Below are positions 24,442-35,597 of a DNA stretch of 64,000 nucleotides, in pieces (within the stretch, counting starts at the first letter, position 1; the number at the start of each line of letters is the position of its first letter). The notes under the pieces are model-generated. The model worked only from the letters and a program-made list of their open reading frames with translations, ran no database searches and was not told the DNA's origin. Location: the NCBI RefSeq assembly GCF_001887355.1, contig NZ_MPIN01000013.1, positions 6,409-70,408 of the forward strand, given 5' to 3'. Made by a program: the position numbers and the translations under genes. This DNA comes from Cystobacter ferrugineus. GTDB lineage: Bacteria > Myxococcota > Myxococcia > Myxococcales > Myxococcaceae.

Positions 24442-25349
24442 ACGCGATTGCTCCCGCGATGCAGGCGCCTCGTCCCACCTTGAAGACGTGGTTGATGGCC
24501 GCCCGGCCCAAGACGCTCACGGCGGCGCTGGTGCCGGTGATGGTGGGCACGGCGCTCGCGTATGGACTGGGCGTGGGCCGGTGGTTGCCCGCGCTGGCGG
24601 CGCTCGTGGGCTCGATGTTCATCCAGGTGGGCACCAACCTGACGAACGACTACTTCGACTTCAAGAAGGGCGCGGACACGGCGGAGCGGGTGGGGCCCCA
24701 GCGGGTGACGCAGAGTGGGCTCATCGCTCCGAGCACGGTGCTGGCGAGCGCGCTCGTGTGCTTCGGACTGGCGGTGCTCACGGGCATCTACCTGGTGGTG
24801 GTGGGCGGCTGGCCCATCGTGGCCATCGGGGTGGCGTCGGTGCTGGCGGGCTACTCGTACACGGGCGGCCCCTTTCCCCTGGCCTACCACGGGCTCGGTG
24901 ACGTGTTCGTCTTCGTGTTCTTCGGGTTGGTGGCGGTGCCGGGCACCTTCTACGTGCAGGCGCTGACGGTGACGTCGGCGGCGTGGTGGGCGGCCATTCC
25001 GGTGGGGGCGATCGGCACGGCCCTGCTGGTGGTCAACAACCTGCGCGATGCGGCCACGGACGTGAAGGCGGGCAAGCGCACCCTGGTGGTGCGCCTGGGA
25101 TTGCGCGCGGGACGGGCCGAGTACGTGGCGCTCCTGGCGCTCGCCTTCGCCACGCCCCTGGCGATGTGGAGCCTGGGCCTGTCGAGCGCGTGGGTGATGC
25201 TCGCGTGGCTGAGCGCTCCCCTGGCGGTGCCGCTGCTCAAGCTCGTGCTTGGGCAGGAGGGCGCGCCGCTCAACCCGGCCCTGGGTGGGACGGCGAGACT
25301 CCAGCTCGTGTTTGGCCTGTTGTTCTCGGTGGGGCTGTTCCTGAGGTAG
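24438..25349 (+). CDS. menA: 1,4-dihydroxy-2-naphthoate polyprenyltransferase
   Basis: The product is 303 aa, an integral membrane protein with about eight or nine hydrophobic segments. The polyprenyl-diphosphate sites are NLTNDYFDFKKGADT (about 67) and NNLRDAATDVKAGKRTL (about 199), both typical of UbiA-type prenyltransferases. It attaches the isoprenoid chain to 1,4-dihydroxy-2-naphthoate. Its ATG overlaps the menH stop as ATGA. Confidence 0.95.
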   Translation: MNAIAPAMQAPRPTLKTWLMAARPKTLTAALVPVMVGTALAYGLGVGRWLPALAALVGSMFIQVGTNLTNDYFDFKKGADTAERVGPQRVTQSGLIAPSTVLASALVCFGLAVLTGIYLVVVGGWPIVAIGVASVLAGYSYTGGPFPLAYHGLGDVFVFVFFGLVAVPGTFYVQALTVTSAAWWAAIPVGAIGTALLVVNNLRDAATDVKAGKRTLVVRLGLRAGRAEYVALLALAFATPLAMWSLGLSSAWVMLAWLSAPLAVPLLKLVLGQEGAPLNPALGGTARLQLVFGLLFSVGLFLR

Positions 25350-25354
25350 GCGCG

Positions 25355-26428
25355 ATGCGCATCGTGGACGCGAGCCTCGAGCGGTTGCGCCTGGAGATGG
25401 TGCGGCCGCTGAGGACGGCGGCGGGCGTCTACGCGGCCCGCGAGGGCTTCGTGGTGCGGCTGGTGGACGACGCGGGACGGGTGGGGTGGGGTGAGGCGAT
25501 GCCCCTCGCGGAGTTCGGCACGGAGACGCCGGAGGCGTGCGAGCGGGTGTTGACCGCGCTGCTCCCGGCGCTGCGAGACGCGGCGGGCCCGCCTCTCCCC
25601 GGACCCTGGGCGGAAGGCGGCGAGGAGCGCTTCCCCGCGAATCATCCCGCGGCCCGGCACGCACTGGAGCAGGCGTGTCTGGATCTCCTGGCGCAACGGC
25701 GGGGGCTTCCCCTGTGCCAACTCTTGTCGTCGGGAGCTCGCGCGGAGGTGCTCGTCAACGCGCTGCTGGGCGCCGCGTCCCCCGAGGACCTGGCGCAGGA
25801 GGCACGGCGGGCGGTGGCCGAGGGGTATGAAACGCTGAAGCTCAAGGTGGCGGGCCGCCCGGTGGAGGAGGATGCCGCCCGCCTGGCGGCGGTGCGTGGG
25901 GCGGCGGGGGCGGCGCGGGTGCGGATCGACGCGAATGGCGGGTGGACGGAGCCGGAGGCGGAGCGCGCGCTGGAGGTGTTGGGCGGGGAGGGCGTCGAGC
26001 TGTGCGAGCAGCCCGTGGCGGCCGAGGCGCTCGAGGCCCTGTGCCGGCTGGCCGCGCGAGCGCCGTGTCCCCTGGCGGCGGATGAGTCCCTGGCGTTGCC
26101 CGAGGCCGCCCGGAAGCTCCTGACCTCCGCGCCCACGGTGCGTGTGCTCGTGCTCAAGCCCATGGTGCTGGGCGGCCTGTTGCCCACGCTCGCCCTGGCG
26201 CGAGAGGCGGCCCGCCAGGGCATGGCCGCCTACGTGACGAGCTCGCTCGATGGGGTGATCGCCCGGGCGGGCGCCGCGCATCTGGCGGCGGCGTTGCCCT
26301 CGGGGCGATATGCCTCGGGGCTCGGCGTGGGGCACCTGTTCCGGAACGAGCCGGACCTCCACCCATTCCGCCCGCTCCGGGGCCGCATCCTGCTGCCGCG
26401 GACGCCGGGCCAGGGAGTGCATTCATGA
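25355..26428 (+). CDS. menC: o-Succinylbenzoate synthase
   Basis: The product is 357 aa, an enolase-superfamily dehydratase that turns SHCHC into o-succinylbenzoate. The barrel carries the KxK motif in ETLKLKVAG (about 160), metal ligands in VRIDANGGW (Asp, about 191), ELCEQPV (Glu) and AADESLAL (Asp), and the second catalytic Lys in VRVLVLKPMVLGG. The N-terminal capping domain is typical. Start chosen at MRIVDASL, 5 bases past the menA stop. Confidence 0.93.
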   Translation: MRIVDASLERLRLEMVRPLRTAAGVYAAREGFVVRLVDDAGRVGWGEAMPLAEFGTETPEACERVLTALLPALRDAAGPPLPGPWAEGGEERFPANHPAARHALEQACLDLLAQRRGLPLCQLLSSGARAEVLVNALLGAASPEDLAQEARRAVAEGYETLKLKVAGRPVEEDAARLAAVRGAAGAARVRIDANGGWTEPEAERALEVLGGEGVELCEQPVAAEALEALCRLAARAPCPLAADESLALPEAARKLLTSAPTVRVLVLKPMVLGGLLPTLALAREAARQGMAAYVTSSLDGVIARAGAAHLAAALPSGRYASGLGVGHLFRNEPDLHPFRPLRGRILLPRTPGQGVHS

Positions 26429-27867
26429 AGGGCTCATGTCCCATTCGGGCCGGAGCGGAAACGCGTCCGGACGCGCTGGCACTCACGTTCGCGGGCCGGC
26501 ACTGGACGTACGCGGAGATGGACACCGAGGTGGGCCGGTGGGTGGCCGCGCTCCGGGCTCGTGGCGTGGGGCCGGGAGATCGGGTGGGGGTGTTGTCGGC
26601 GAACCACGCGGTGCTGGCGCACCTCTTCTTCGCGCTCGGCCGGGTGGGGGCGGTGCTGGCCCCCTTCAACGCGCGGCTCACCCCGGTGGAACTGCGGCCC
26701 CTCGTCGAGGACGTGGCTCCCCGGCTCCTCCTGGCGCTCGAGCCGCTCCAGGCCCGCCTCCCGGACGCCGAGCCCCTGGAGTCCTTCGCGGACGCGGTGG
26801 GTGGCCCGTCGTCCGAGTGCGCCGCCCTGGACGACACGTCGCCCCGGGTCATCCTCTTCACCTCGGGCACCACGGGCCGGCCCAAGGGCGCGGTGATCAC
26901 GGAGGGCAACTTCCGGGCATCCGCGCGCTGCTCCGCGGCGAACCTGGGCGAGCACCCGGCGCCGCGCTGGCTGGGCACGCTGCCGCTCTTCCACGTGGGG
27001 GGCCTCGCGATGCTCACGCGCACCGCCTACGACGGGGGCTGTCTGGTGCTGCGCGAGCGCTTCGCGGTGGACGACACCAACCGGGCGCTCGACGCGGAGG
27101 GCATTACCCACGCGAGCTTCGTGGCCACGACGTTGGAGCAGGTGCTGGAGGCGCGCGGGGACAGGCCGGTGCCCGCCTCGTTCCGGTATTCGTTGATTGG
27201 CGGAGGGCCGGTGCCGGCGCCCCTGCTCGCGCGGGCGCGGGCGGCCGGACTCGGGCCCCTGCAGACGTATGGGCTGACGGAGGCCTGCTCCCAGGTGGCG
27301 ACCGAGCGTCCGGACGAGGCGGATGGGCTCACGGCGGGCCGGGCGCTGCCGGGGCTGGAGGTGCGCGTCGTGGGGCCCTCGGGCGAGCCCCTGGAGGTGG
27401 GAGCGGAGGGGGACATCGAGGTGCGCGGCCCCACGGTGATGGCCGGCTACCTGAACCGGCCCGAGGCCACGCGCGAGGCACTACGGGACGGCTGGTTGCG
27501 CACGAAGGACGTGGGACGGTTGGACGCGCGGGGGCGGCTCACGGTGCTGTCGCGGCGCACGGATCTGATCCTCCGGGGCGGAGAGAACATCTACCCGGCC
27601 GAGGTGGAGAAGGTCCTGGCCGATCATCCGGCGGTGCGCGAGGTGGCGGTGGTGGGCGTGCCGGACGCGCGCTGGGGCGAGGTGCCGGTGGCCTTCGTGG
27701 TGGTGCGCGCGGGCTCCGGGCTGCCGGAGGAGCTCGGCACGTGGTGCCGCGGCTCGCTGGCGGGCTTCAAGGTCCCCGCTCGCTTCCTCGCCATCGACGC
27801 CCTGCCGCGCAACGCTCTGGGCAAGGTGGAGCGCACGGTGCTGCGCGAGCGGGCGCGGGGGGCGTGA
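26425..27867 (+). CDS. menE: o-Succinylbenzoate-CoA ligase
   Basis: The product is 480 aa, an adenylate-forming CoA ligase. Core motifs: FTSGTTGRPKGAVITEGNF (P-loop-like, about 148), QTYGLTEACSQ, DGWLRTKDVGRLDARGRLTV (hinge) and the C-terminal catalytic Lys in NALGKVERTVL. It activates o-succinylbenzoate before ring closure by MenB, which is not encoded in this window. Overlaps the menC stop as ATGA and ends one base before the stop of a convergent gene. Confidence 0.94.
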   Translation: MKGSCPIRAGAETRPDALALTFAGRHWTYAEMDTEVGRWVAALRARGVGPGDRVGVLSANHAVLAHLFFALGRVGAVLAPFNARLTPVELRPLVEDVAPRLLLALEPLQARLPDAEPLESFADAVGGPSSECAALDDTSPRVILFTSGTTGRPKGAVITEGNFRASARCSAANLGEHPAPRWLGTLPLFHVGGLAMLTRTAYDGGCLVLRERFAVDDTNRALDAEGITHASFVATTLEQVLEARGDRPVPASFRYSLIGGGPVPAPLLARARAAGLGPLQTYGLTEACSQVATERPDEADGLTAGRALPGLEVRVVGPSGEPLEVGAEGDIEVRGPTVMAGYLNRPEATREALRDGWLRTKDVGRLDARGRLTVLSRRTDLILRGGENIYPAEVEKVLADHPAVREVAVVGVPDARWGEVPVAFVVVRAGSGLPEELGTWCRGSLAGFKVPARFLAIDALPRNALGKVERTVLRERARGA

Positions 27868-27868
27868 G

Positions 27869-28264
27869 TCACGCCGTGTCGTGCTGATCCTCGTCCGACA
27901 TGAGCCAGCGCCGCGCCTCCTGCTCGTCGTGGAAGCGGCGCATCATGCGGTACAGGCCGCTGGCGCGCGCGATGCGGTTGAGCTGGAGCGCGGTGAGCTC
28001 GCTGTCGACGAGCTGGGCGAGCTTGCGCATGCCCGATTCAATGGCGGTCTGCTGCCCCTCGCGGAGAATCTCGGCCGCCTCGGGGGAGGCGGCCTTGAGC
28101 AGGCGCATGTCGGACAGTACCCGGATGTAGCGGCCCTGGGCGGTCAGACTCCGGGTCGCCACCAGCGATTCGGCGATGAACTGCCGCATCTCGTCCTCGC
28201 GGATGACGCCCTCCAGGTGCAACTCCACGAGTGCTTGGGCTTCATCAATGCGAATCCGGAACAA
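27869..28264 (-). CDS. SpoIIAA-like (STAS-fold) small protein
   Basis: The product is 131 aa. Alternating strands and helices (LVELHLEGVIREDEMRQFI, IRVLSDMRLL, LTALQLNRIARASGL, RRFHDEQEARRWL) give the layout of the SpoIIAA-like/STAS fold; the closing FHDEQEARRWL is common in that group. No catalytic residue can be named. Members often act in signalling or as anti-sigma antagonist-like modules, but no partner gene is adjacent. It converges on menE and is divergent from the PilT-like gene. Confidence 0.75.
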   Translation of the reverse strand: MFRIRIDEAQALVELHLEGVIREDEMRQFIAESLVATRSLTAQGRYIRVLSDMRLLKAASPEAAEILREGQQTAIESGMRKLAQLVDSELTALQLNRIARASGLYRMMRRFHDEQEARRWLMSDEDQHDTA

Positions 28265-28451
28265 GGATTCATCTCCTCTTGGGTAGGACGACGGAAGTGG
28301 ATTTCTACCTGGACTCGTGGTTGCGGGCCAGGAAGAGCAAGGGGGCCAGCGGGCGCGAGGGTGGGGGGACCCAGGGCCCGGTTGGCGGGATTTTGGCTGG
28401 TCCCCGGGGGTTGTGGCTAGACTTCGCGACCAACGGGAGAGCTCAACTCGC

Positions 28452-29525
28452 TTGGATCAGTCAACCCTCAACAAGCTGCTCACGGTGGGCGTGCAGAATG
28501 GCGCCTCGGATATCCATTTCCGGCCGGGCGACCCTCCCATCTACCGGGTCAACGGGATCCTGCGGCCCTTGAAGATGGAGAAGCTCCACCCGGATCATAC
28601 CCGTCAGGTAGCGCTCCACGTCATCTCCGATCCGCTCACCAAGACGCAGCTCGACAGCTTGCAGGAGTACGACACCTCCTACGGCCTGCCGGGCGTGGCG
28701 CGCTTCCGCGTGAACATCTACCGCCAGCGCGGCACCATCGCCTGCATCCTGCGCATCATCCCGGACGAGATCCCCACCATCGACGGACTGGGGCTGCCCC
28801 AGGTGCTCAAGACGATCGCCGGCAATGATCAGGGGCTGGTGCTCGTCACCGGGGCCGCCGGCTCGGGCAAGAGCTCGACGCTCGCGGCGATGCTGGATCA
28901 CATCAACCGCACGGAGAACCTGCACATCCTCACCATCGAGGATCCGATCGAGTTCATCCACAAGAACGTCAAGTCCTCCATCTCCCAGCGGGAGATCGGC
29001 CCGGACACGGCGAACTTCGCCATCGGGCTGCGCGCCGCGCTGCGGCAGGATCCGGACGTCATCCTCGTGGGCGACATGCGCGACATGGAGACGGTGGACA
29101 TCGCGCTCAAGGCCTCGGAGACGGGCCGGTTGGTGTTCTCCTCCATGCACACGATGGACGCGCCGCGCACCATCAACCGCCTGGTGTCGGTGTTTCCCGC
29201 CGAGGAGCAGGCAATGGTGCGCATGCGCCTGGCGGACAGCCTCAAGGCCATCGTGTCGCAGCGGCTGTTGCCCCGCGCGGATGGCAAGGGGCGCACCGTG
29301 GCGCAGGAGATCCTCGTGCAGACGCCGCAGGTGGAGCAGTTCATCCGCGAGGATCGCGCCCACGAGCTCAAGGACGTCATCGAGCATGGCGGCGAGCCGT
29401 TCGGGATGCAGACCTTCGAGCAGCACCTCAGCCAGCTCTACCAGCAGACCGCCATCACCCTGGACACGGCCATGAGCGCGGCGCCCCGGCCGGACGAGCT
29501 GCAGCGCGTGCTCGACTCCGCATGA
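28452..29525 (+). CDS. PilT/PilU-like type IV pilus retraction ATPase paralogue
   Basis: The product is 357 aa. The N-terminal PAS-like region NGASDIHFRPGDPPIYRVNG (about 14-33) is followed by the Walker A VTGAAGSGKSSTLAAM (about 134-149), the Asp box ILTIEDPIEFIHKN, Walker B RQDPDVILVGDMRDMET and the His box SSMHTMDAP. It would power pilus retraction or a related secretion machine at the inner membrane. The TTG at 28452 (LDQSTLNKLL) was chosen: it puts the N-terminus where PilT proteins start and has GGGAG about 13 bases upstream. The longer upstream frame looks non-coding. No pilin or other pil gene is nearby, so it is probably an orphan paralogue. Confidence 0.88.
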   Translation: MDQSTLNKLLTVGVQNGASDIHFRPGDPPIYRVNGILRPLKMEKLHPDHTRQVALHVISDPLTKTQLDSLQEYDTSYGLPGVARFRVNIYRQRGTIACILRIIPDEIPTIDGLGLPQVLKTIAGNDQGLVLVTGAAGSGKSSTLAAMLDHINRTENLHILTIEDPIEFIHKNVKSSISQREIGPDTANFAIGLRAALRQDPDVILVGDMRDMETVDIALKASETGRLVFSSMHTMDAPRTINRLVSVFPAEEQAMVRMRLADSLKAIVSQRLLPRADGKGRTVAQEILVQTPQVEQFIREDRAHELKDVIEHGGEPFGMQTFEQHLSQLYQQTAITLDTAMSAAPRPDELQRVLDSA

Positions 29526-29535
29526 GCCCGGGGCC

Positions 29536-30192
29536 CTACTTCCAGGCCACGGAGTAGGTGCAGTGGGTGCCGCCCTGGTTGCGGCACTTGCCGGGATGGT
29601 GCGTCAACGTGGCCGAGGGCTCGTGGAACCGCGCGAACGCCAGCAGCAACCCTTCGTCGAAGGCACACGGATAGGGGCCGGTGCACTCACAGAGGATCTG
29701 ATTGTGGCGGGGGAAGGGGTGCGCGAGGTAGTGGCCGATGCCGTCCTGGAGCTGGCCCGTGTGCTCGGAGAACATCGGCTGCCCGTTGACGGCATGGTTG
29801 ATGTGGTACGTCACGTCCAGGTGCTGGAACGCGGAGCGCACGTCGATGCCCGCGGGGATGGCCCGGGCGAACCTCGGGATCGAGGCGCCCACCTGCCGCA
29901 AGGCCACCTCTCCGAAGTCCTTGCGGATCCGCTCGAGCACCCGGAGATGGCCCGCGAGCGGGTACCACTCGTCCGGCTCGAACTGCGCCAGCCCGTCGGG
30001 CCCCGCCATTCCCAGGTTCTCCTCCAGCATGAACCGGCTGGTGAGCCGCCAGAATGAGCCGAGCCCCGAGCTGACGATCTGCATGTTCTGCCCCAGGCAC
30101 TGGATGCTCTCGTACGTGGCGTATCGGCGCATGGGCATCGAAGGATTTTCCGACCTGAGGGGTTTTCTCGTTTCGGCGAAAGCGCTCTCCAT
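29536..30192 (-). CDS. Hypothetical sensor-like protein with Cys-rich C-terminus
   Basis: The product is 218 aa. It shows no membrane segment. The C-terminal third has a Cys pattern ILCECTGPYPCAFDEGLLLAFARF and closes with HHPGKCRNQGGTHCTYSVAW. This resembles the V4R/4-vinyl-reductase small-molecule-binding domain, where a final Gly...Cys...strand motif is conserved; this is a similarity by eye, not a firm assignment. Four or more Cys and several His could bind a metal or haem. The gene is divergent from the methyltransferase and convergent with the PilT-like gene. Confidence 0.65.
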   Translation of the reverse strand: MESAFAETRKPLRSENPSMPMRRYATYESIQCLGQNMQIVSSGLGSFWRLTSRFMLEENLGMAGPDGLAQFEPDEWYPLAGHLRVLERIRKDFGEVALRQVGASIPRFARAIPAGIDVRSAFQHLDVTYHINHAVNGQPMFSEHTGQLQDGIGHYLAHPFPRHNQILCECTGPYPCAFDEGLLLAFARFHEPSATLTHHPGKCRNQGGTHCTYSVAWK

Positions 30193-30345
30193 CGGAGTTG
30201 GAGGTTATTCTAGGTGTAGATTTTCATCGAGGGAGGGTTTCCCTTCGCGGCGTGTCGGACTGAATTCACTCCTGGACGGTGGACAGAAGCCCAGGGCCCC
30301 CCGGGCGATGGAAGGGGGCGGGACGCATGCACTACAACTCGGGGA

Positions 30346-31107
30346 ATGAGCGTCAGCCGGAGGGGCAGTCCATCCATGCAAGGGTCCACGGGCCACGAGC
30401 CGGGGCCCGAGGGCCTCGTACCCGATGCCCAGGAGCGGGGCGTGCGGCGGGCGTATGGGGAGATCGCCGAGGCCTATGAGGCCTTCTTTCCCTCGCTCCA
30501 GCGCTACGAGGGGCGGGTGGAGCGCTTCCTCGCGGAGACAGTGACTCCGGGTGCGAGGGTGCTCGACATGGGGTGTGGACCGGGGCTGCTCACGCGGGCG
30601 CTGCCGCCGGACGTGGAGGTGGTGGGCCTGGATCTGTCGCCGGAGATGCTCGAGGTGGCGAGGCGGGGCCGGCCTGGCGGGACGTACCGGCCGCACAGCT
30701 ACCGGGAGCCGATTCCCGGGGAGGAGGGCCGCTTCGGGGTGGCCCTGGCGGTGGGGTGCCTGGACTTCTGCGAGGACCTGCCCCGGGCCCTGGGACACCT
30801 GGCGCGAGCGCTGGCTCCGGGGGGGCGGCTGCTCTTCACGGTGCTGGAGCGCCGGCCGGGGCTCGAGGCCCACGAGGAGGCGAGCTGGCGGCTTCCGGAG
30901 GCGGATCCCCCGGTGACCCTGTATTTCTGGTCCTTCGCGTTCGTGGCCCAGGCCCTGGAGGGGGTGGGGCTGGTGCCGGTGCGCTACCAGCACGCGCCGG
31001 GTTGGCTGCGACTCATGGACGAACGGGTGATGCACTTTGGGTGGTGGGACGTGATGCGGACTGGCTCCGATAAGTCAGGACGCTTAGCCGGCAGCCAAAC
31101 TCCTTGA
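30346..31107 (+). CDS. Class I SAM-dependent methyltransferase
   Basis: The product is 253 aa. Motif I is VLDMGCGPGLLTRAL (about 69-83); the acidic end of strand two is VVGLDLSPEMLEVARRG; post-I motifs are FGVALAVGCLDFCEDLPRAL and LAPGGRLLFTVLE. The substrate is unknown; the closest look is to small-molecule or trans-aconitate-type methyltransferases. The start is uncertain: the in-frame ATG at 30376 has GGAGG about 12 bases upstream and is a good alternative. The first 30 residues are disordered. Confidence 0.82.
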   Translation: MSVSRRGSPSMQGSTGHEPGPEGLVPDAQERGVRRAYGEIAEAYEAFFPSLQRYEGRVERFLAETVTPGARVLDMGCGPGLLTRALPPDVEVVGLDLSPEMLEVARRGRPGGTYRPHSYREPIPGEEGRFGVALAVGCLDFCEDLPRALGHLARALAPGGRLLFTVLERRPGLEAHEEASWRLPEADPPVTLYFWSFAFVAQALEGVGLVPVRYQHAPGWLRLMDERVMHFGWWDVMRTGSDKSGRLAGSQTP

Positions 31108-31182
31108 CGCCAGGGGCCAGAGGCGCAAAGCATCCGCCGCCCTTAAGTCCCCCACATTCCCTCATCATCAGGAGCTTCGTCC

Positions 31183-33442
<2,260 letters not shown>

Positions 33443-33450
33443 TCGCCGCG

Positions 33451-33517
33451 AGCCGTCGCTCCGCCTGGCTACCCCGTGGGACGAAGGTCCCACGCGGGAA
33501 GTGGGCGGAGCGTGGCT
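33451..33517 (+). terminator. Nested hairpin after mdh
   Basis: Outer arms CGCTCCGCC (33457-33465) and GGCGGAGCG (33504-33512), extended by AGCC/GGCT, enclose an inner perfect stem CGTGGGAC (33475-33482) and GTCCCACG (33487-33494) with a GAAG loop. It starts 9 bases after the mdh stop. No T-run follows, so it may stabilise the icd-mdh mRNA or work with Rho instead of acting as a classic terminator. Confidence 0.6.
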
Positions 33518-33700
33518 GATGCCGGAGATGGAGCGCGCTTATTCTCCGTGATCCGGTAATCTTTGCGGCTTGCTGAATCCACCAGTTAACTTGCCGTAGC
33601 ACTGCACTGAGAGGTCCGGTTTCCCGCGCCCGCGAAGACGGGCGGCGGCGCCGGCGCGTTACCCGGCGACGGGCTCTCAAGGTCACCAAGGAGACGCAGC

Positions 33701-35581
33701 ATGGCAGCAGCAGCGCGATTCACGGTGGTGGGCGGCGGACTCGCCGGGTTGATGACCACCATCAAGCTGGCCGAAGCGGGGCACCAGGTGGACATCCTGT
33801 CGCTCGTGCCGGTCAAGCGATCCCACTCGGTCTGCGCCCAGGGAGGCATCAACGGCGCGGTGAACACGAAGGGGGAGGGTGACAGCCCGGACATCCACGT
33901 GAAGGACACGCTGCGCGGCGGAGACTTCCTCGCCGAGCAGGTCTCCGTGAAGGGCATGTGCTACGCGGCCCCCGGCATCATCTATCTGCTGGATCGCATG
34001 GGGGTGACGTTCAACCGCACGCCCGAGGGTCTGCTCGACTTCCGCCGCTTCGGCGGCACGCTCCACCACCGCACCGCCTTCGCGGGCGCCACCACCGGCC
34101 AGCAGCTGCTCTACGCGCTGGACGAGCAGGTGCGCCGCTGGGAGTCCGAGGGCCGCGTCACCAAGTACGAGTACTGGGAGTGGCTCGGCACGGTGAAGGA
34201 CGGCACGGGCCGGTGCATCGGCAGCGTGGCCATGGACCTGCGTACCAACGAGATCCGCACCTTCCCCGCCGAGGCCGTGTGTCTGGCCACCGGCGGTCCG
34301 GGCATCGTGTTCGGGCGCTCCACCAACTCCATCATCAACACGGGCACCGCCGCGGGCCGTGCGTACATGGAGGGGGCCATCTATGCCAACGGCGAGTTCA
34401 TCCAGGTGCACCCCACCTCCATCCCGGGTGAGGACAAGCTGCGCCTGATGAGCGAGTCGGTGCGTGGCGAGGGCGGCCGCGTGTGGGTGCCGCGCAAGAA
34501 GGGCGACGTGCGCGACCCCCGGCAGATCCCCGAGAGCGAGCGCTTCTACTTCCTCGAGGAGAAGTACCCCAAGTACAAGAACCTCGTGCCGCGCGACGTG
34601 GCCACGCGCGAGATCTTCACCGTGTGCCGCGAGCTGGGCCTGGGCATCGGCGGCCGCGACGCCGTGTTCCTGGACGTCACGCACATCCCCGCCCAGAAGC
34701 TCACCGAGAAGCTCGGCGGCGTGATGGAGATCTACGAGAAGTTCGTGGGCGATGATCCGCGCCACGTGCCCATGCAGATCTTCCCGGGCATGCACTACTC
34801 GATGGGTGGCCTGCACGTGTCCTTCGAGGCGGACACCAAGACGCAGACGCCGCTGGTGGGCAGCCCCGTCAACCACTCCACGCGCATCCCCGGCCTGTAC
34901 GCCGCGGGCGAGGCCGAGTACGCCTACCACGGCGCCAACCGCCTGGGCGCCAACTCGCTCCTGTCCTGCATCTACGCCGGCATGCTCAGCGGCCCGGCCA
35001 TGGCGTCGTTCGCCAAGAGCAACGCCAAGAGCGCCACCGACGCGGATCTGCAGAAGCACTTCGCCGAGGCGAAGAAGTTCTGGGAGGAGCGCTTCGCCTC
35101 CATCAAGAAGATGGACGGCAAGGAGAACGCGTACGGGCTCACCAAGGAGCTCGGCGACATCATGACGGAGAACGTCACCGTCGTGCGCTACAACGACCGG
35201 CTGCAGAAGACGCTGGATCGGATCCGCGAGTTCAAGGATCGCTGGAAGAACATCAACGCGCTGGACACGGGCAACGTGGCCAACCGCAGCATCTCCTACG
35301 CCAACCAGCTCTGGAACATGTTCGAGCTGGCCGAGGTCATCACCAAGAGCGCGCTGATGCGCGACGAGAGCCGCGGCGCCCACTACAAGCCGGACTTCTC
35401 GCTGCCCGAGCCCGCCTCGAAGGACCCGACGCAGGACGCCAACTGGATGGGGCTGTGGAAGAAGCGCCACGAGAAGTGGGCCAAGACGACGCTCGCGTCC
35501 TATTCGCCCGAGACGCCGCAGATCAGCTACGAGGACATCCCCACGCCCGTGCTCGACCCCGAGCCGCGCTGGTACGCCTGA
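33701..35581 (+). CDS. sdhA: Succinate dehydrogenase/fumarate reductase flavoprotein subunit
   Basis: The product is 626 aa. It oxidises succinate to fumarate on covalent FAD at the inner membrane. FAD site FTVVGGGLAGLMTTIKLAE (about 6-24); the flavinylation His is in KRSHSVCAQGGINGA (about 46); active-site blocks are LDFRRFGGTLHHRTAFAGATTG, HPTSIPGEDKLRLMSESVRGEGG, YSMGGLHV and GANRLGANSLLSCIYAG. The long form with this end structure is the group that pairs with a single cytochrome b subunit. GAGACG precedes the ATG. The expected sdhC is not present upstream. Confidence 0.96.
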   Translation: MAAAARFTVVGGGLAGLMTTIKLAEAGHQVDILSLVPVKRSHSVCAQGGINGAVNTKGEGDSPDIHVKDTLRGGDFLAEQVSVKGMCYAAPGIIYLLDRMGVTFNRTPEGLLDFRRFGGTLHHRTAFAGATTGQQLLYALDEQVRRWESEGRVTKYEYWEWLGTVKDGTGRCIGSVAMDLRTNEIRTFPAEAVCLATGGPGIVFGRSTNSIINTGTAAGRAYMEGAIYANGEFIQVHPTSIPGEDKLRLMSESVRGEGGRVWVPRKKGDVRDPRQIPESERFYFLEEKYPKYKNLVPRDVATREIFTVCRELGLGIGGRDAVFLDVTHIPAQKLTEKLGGVMEIYEKFVGDDPRHVPMQIFPGMHYSMGGLHVSFEADTKTQTPLVGSPVNHSTRIPGLYAAGEAEYAYHGANRLGANSLLSCIYAGMLSGPAMASFAKSNAKSATDADLQKHFAEAKKFWEERFASIKKMDGKENAYGLTKELGDIMTENVTVVRYNDRLQKTLDRIREFKDRWKNINALDTGNVANRSISYANQLWNMFELAEVITKSALMRDESRGAHYKPDFSLPEPASKDPTQDANWMGLWKKRHEKWAKTTLASYSPETPQISYEDIPTPVLDPEPRWYA

Positions 35582-35597
35582 GCAGAGAGGGAACGAC

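Noticed and set aside
33518-33700. Remnant of sdhC before sdhA
   Set aside because: No frame shows the hydrophobic helices or His ligands of a cytochrome b subunit.
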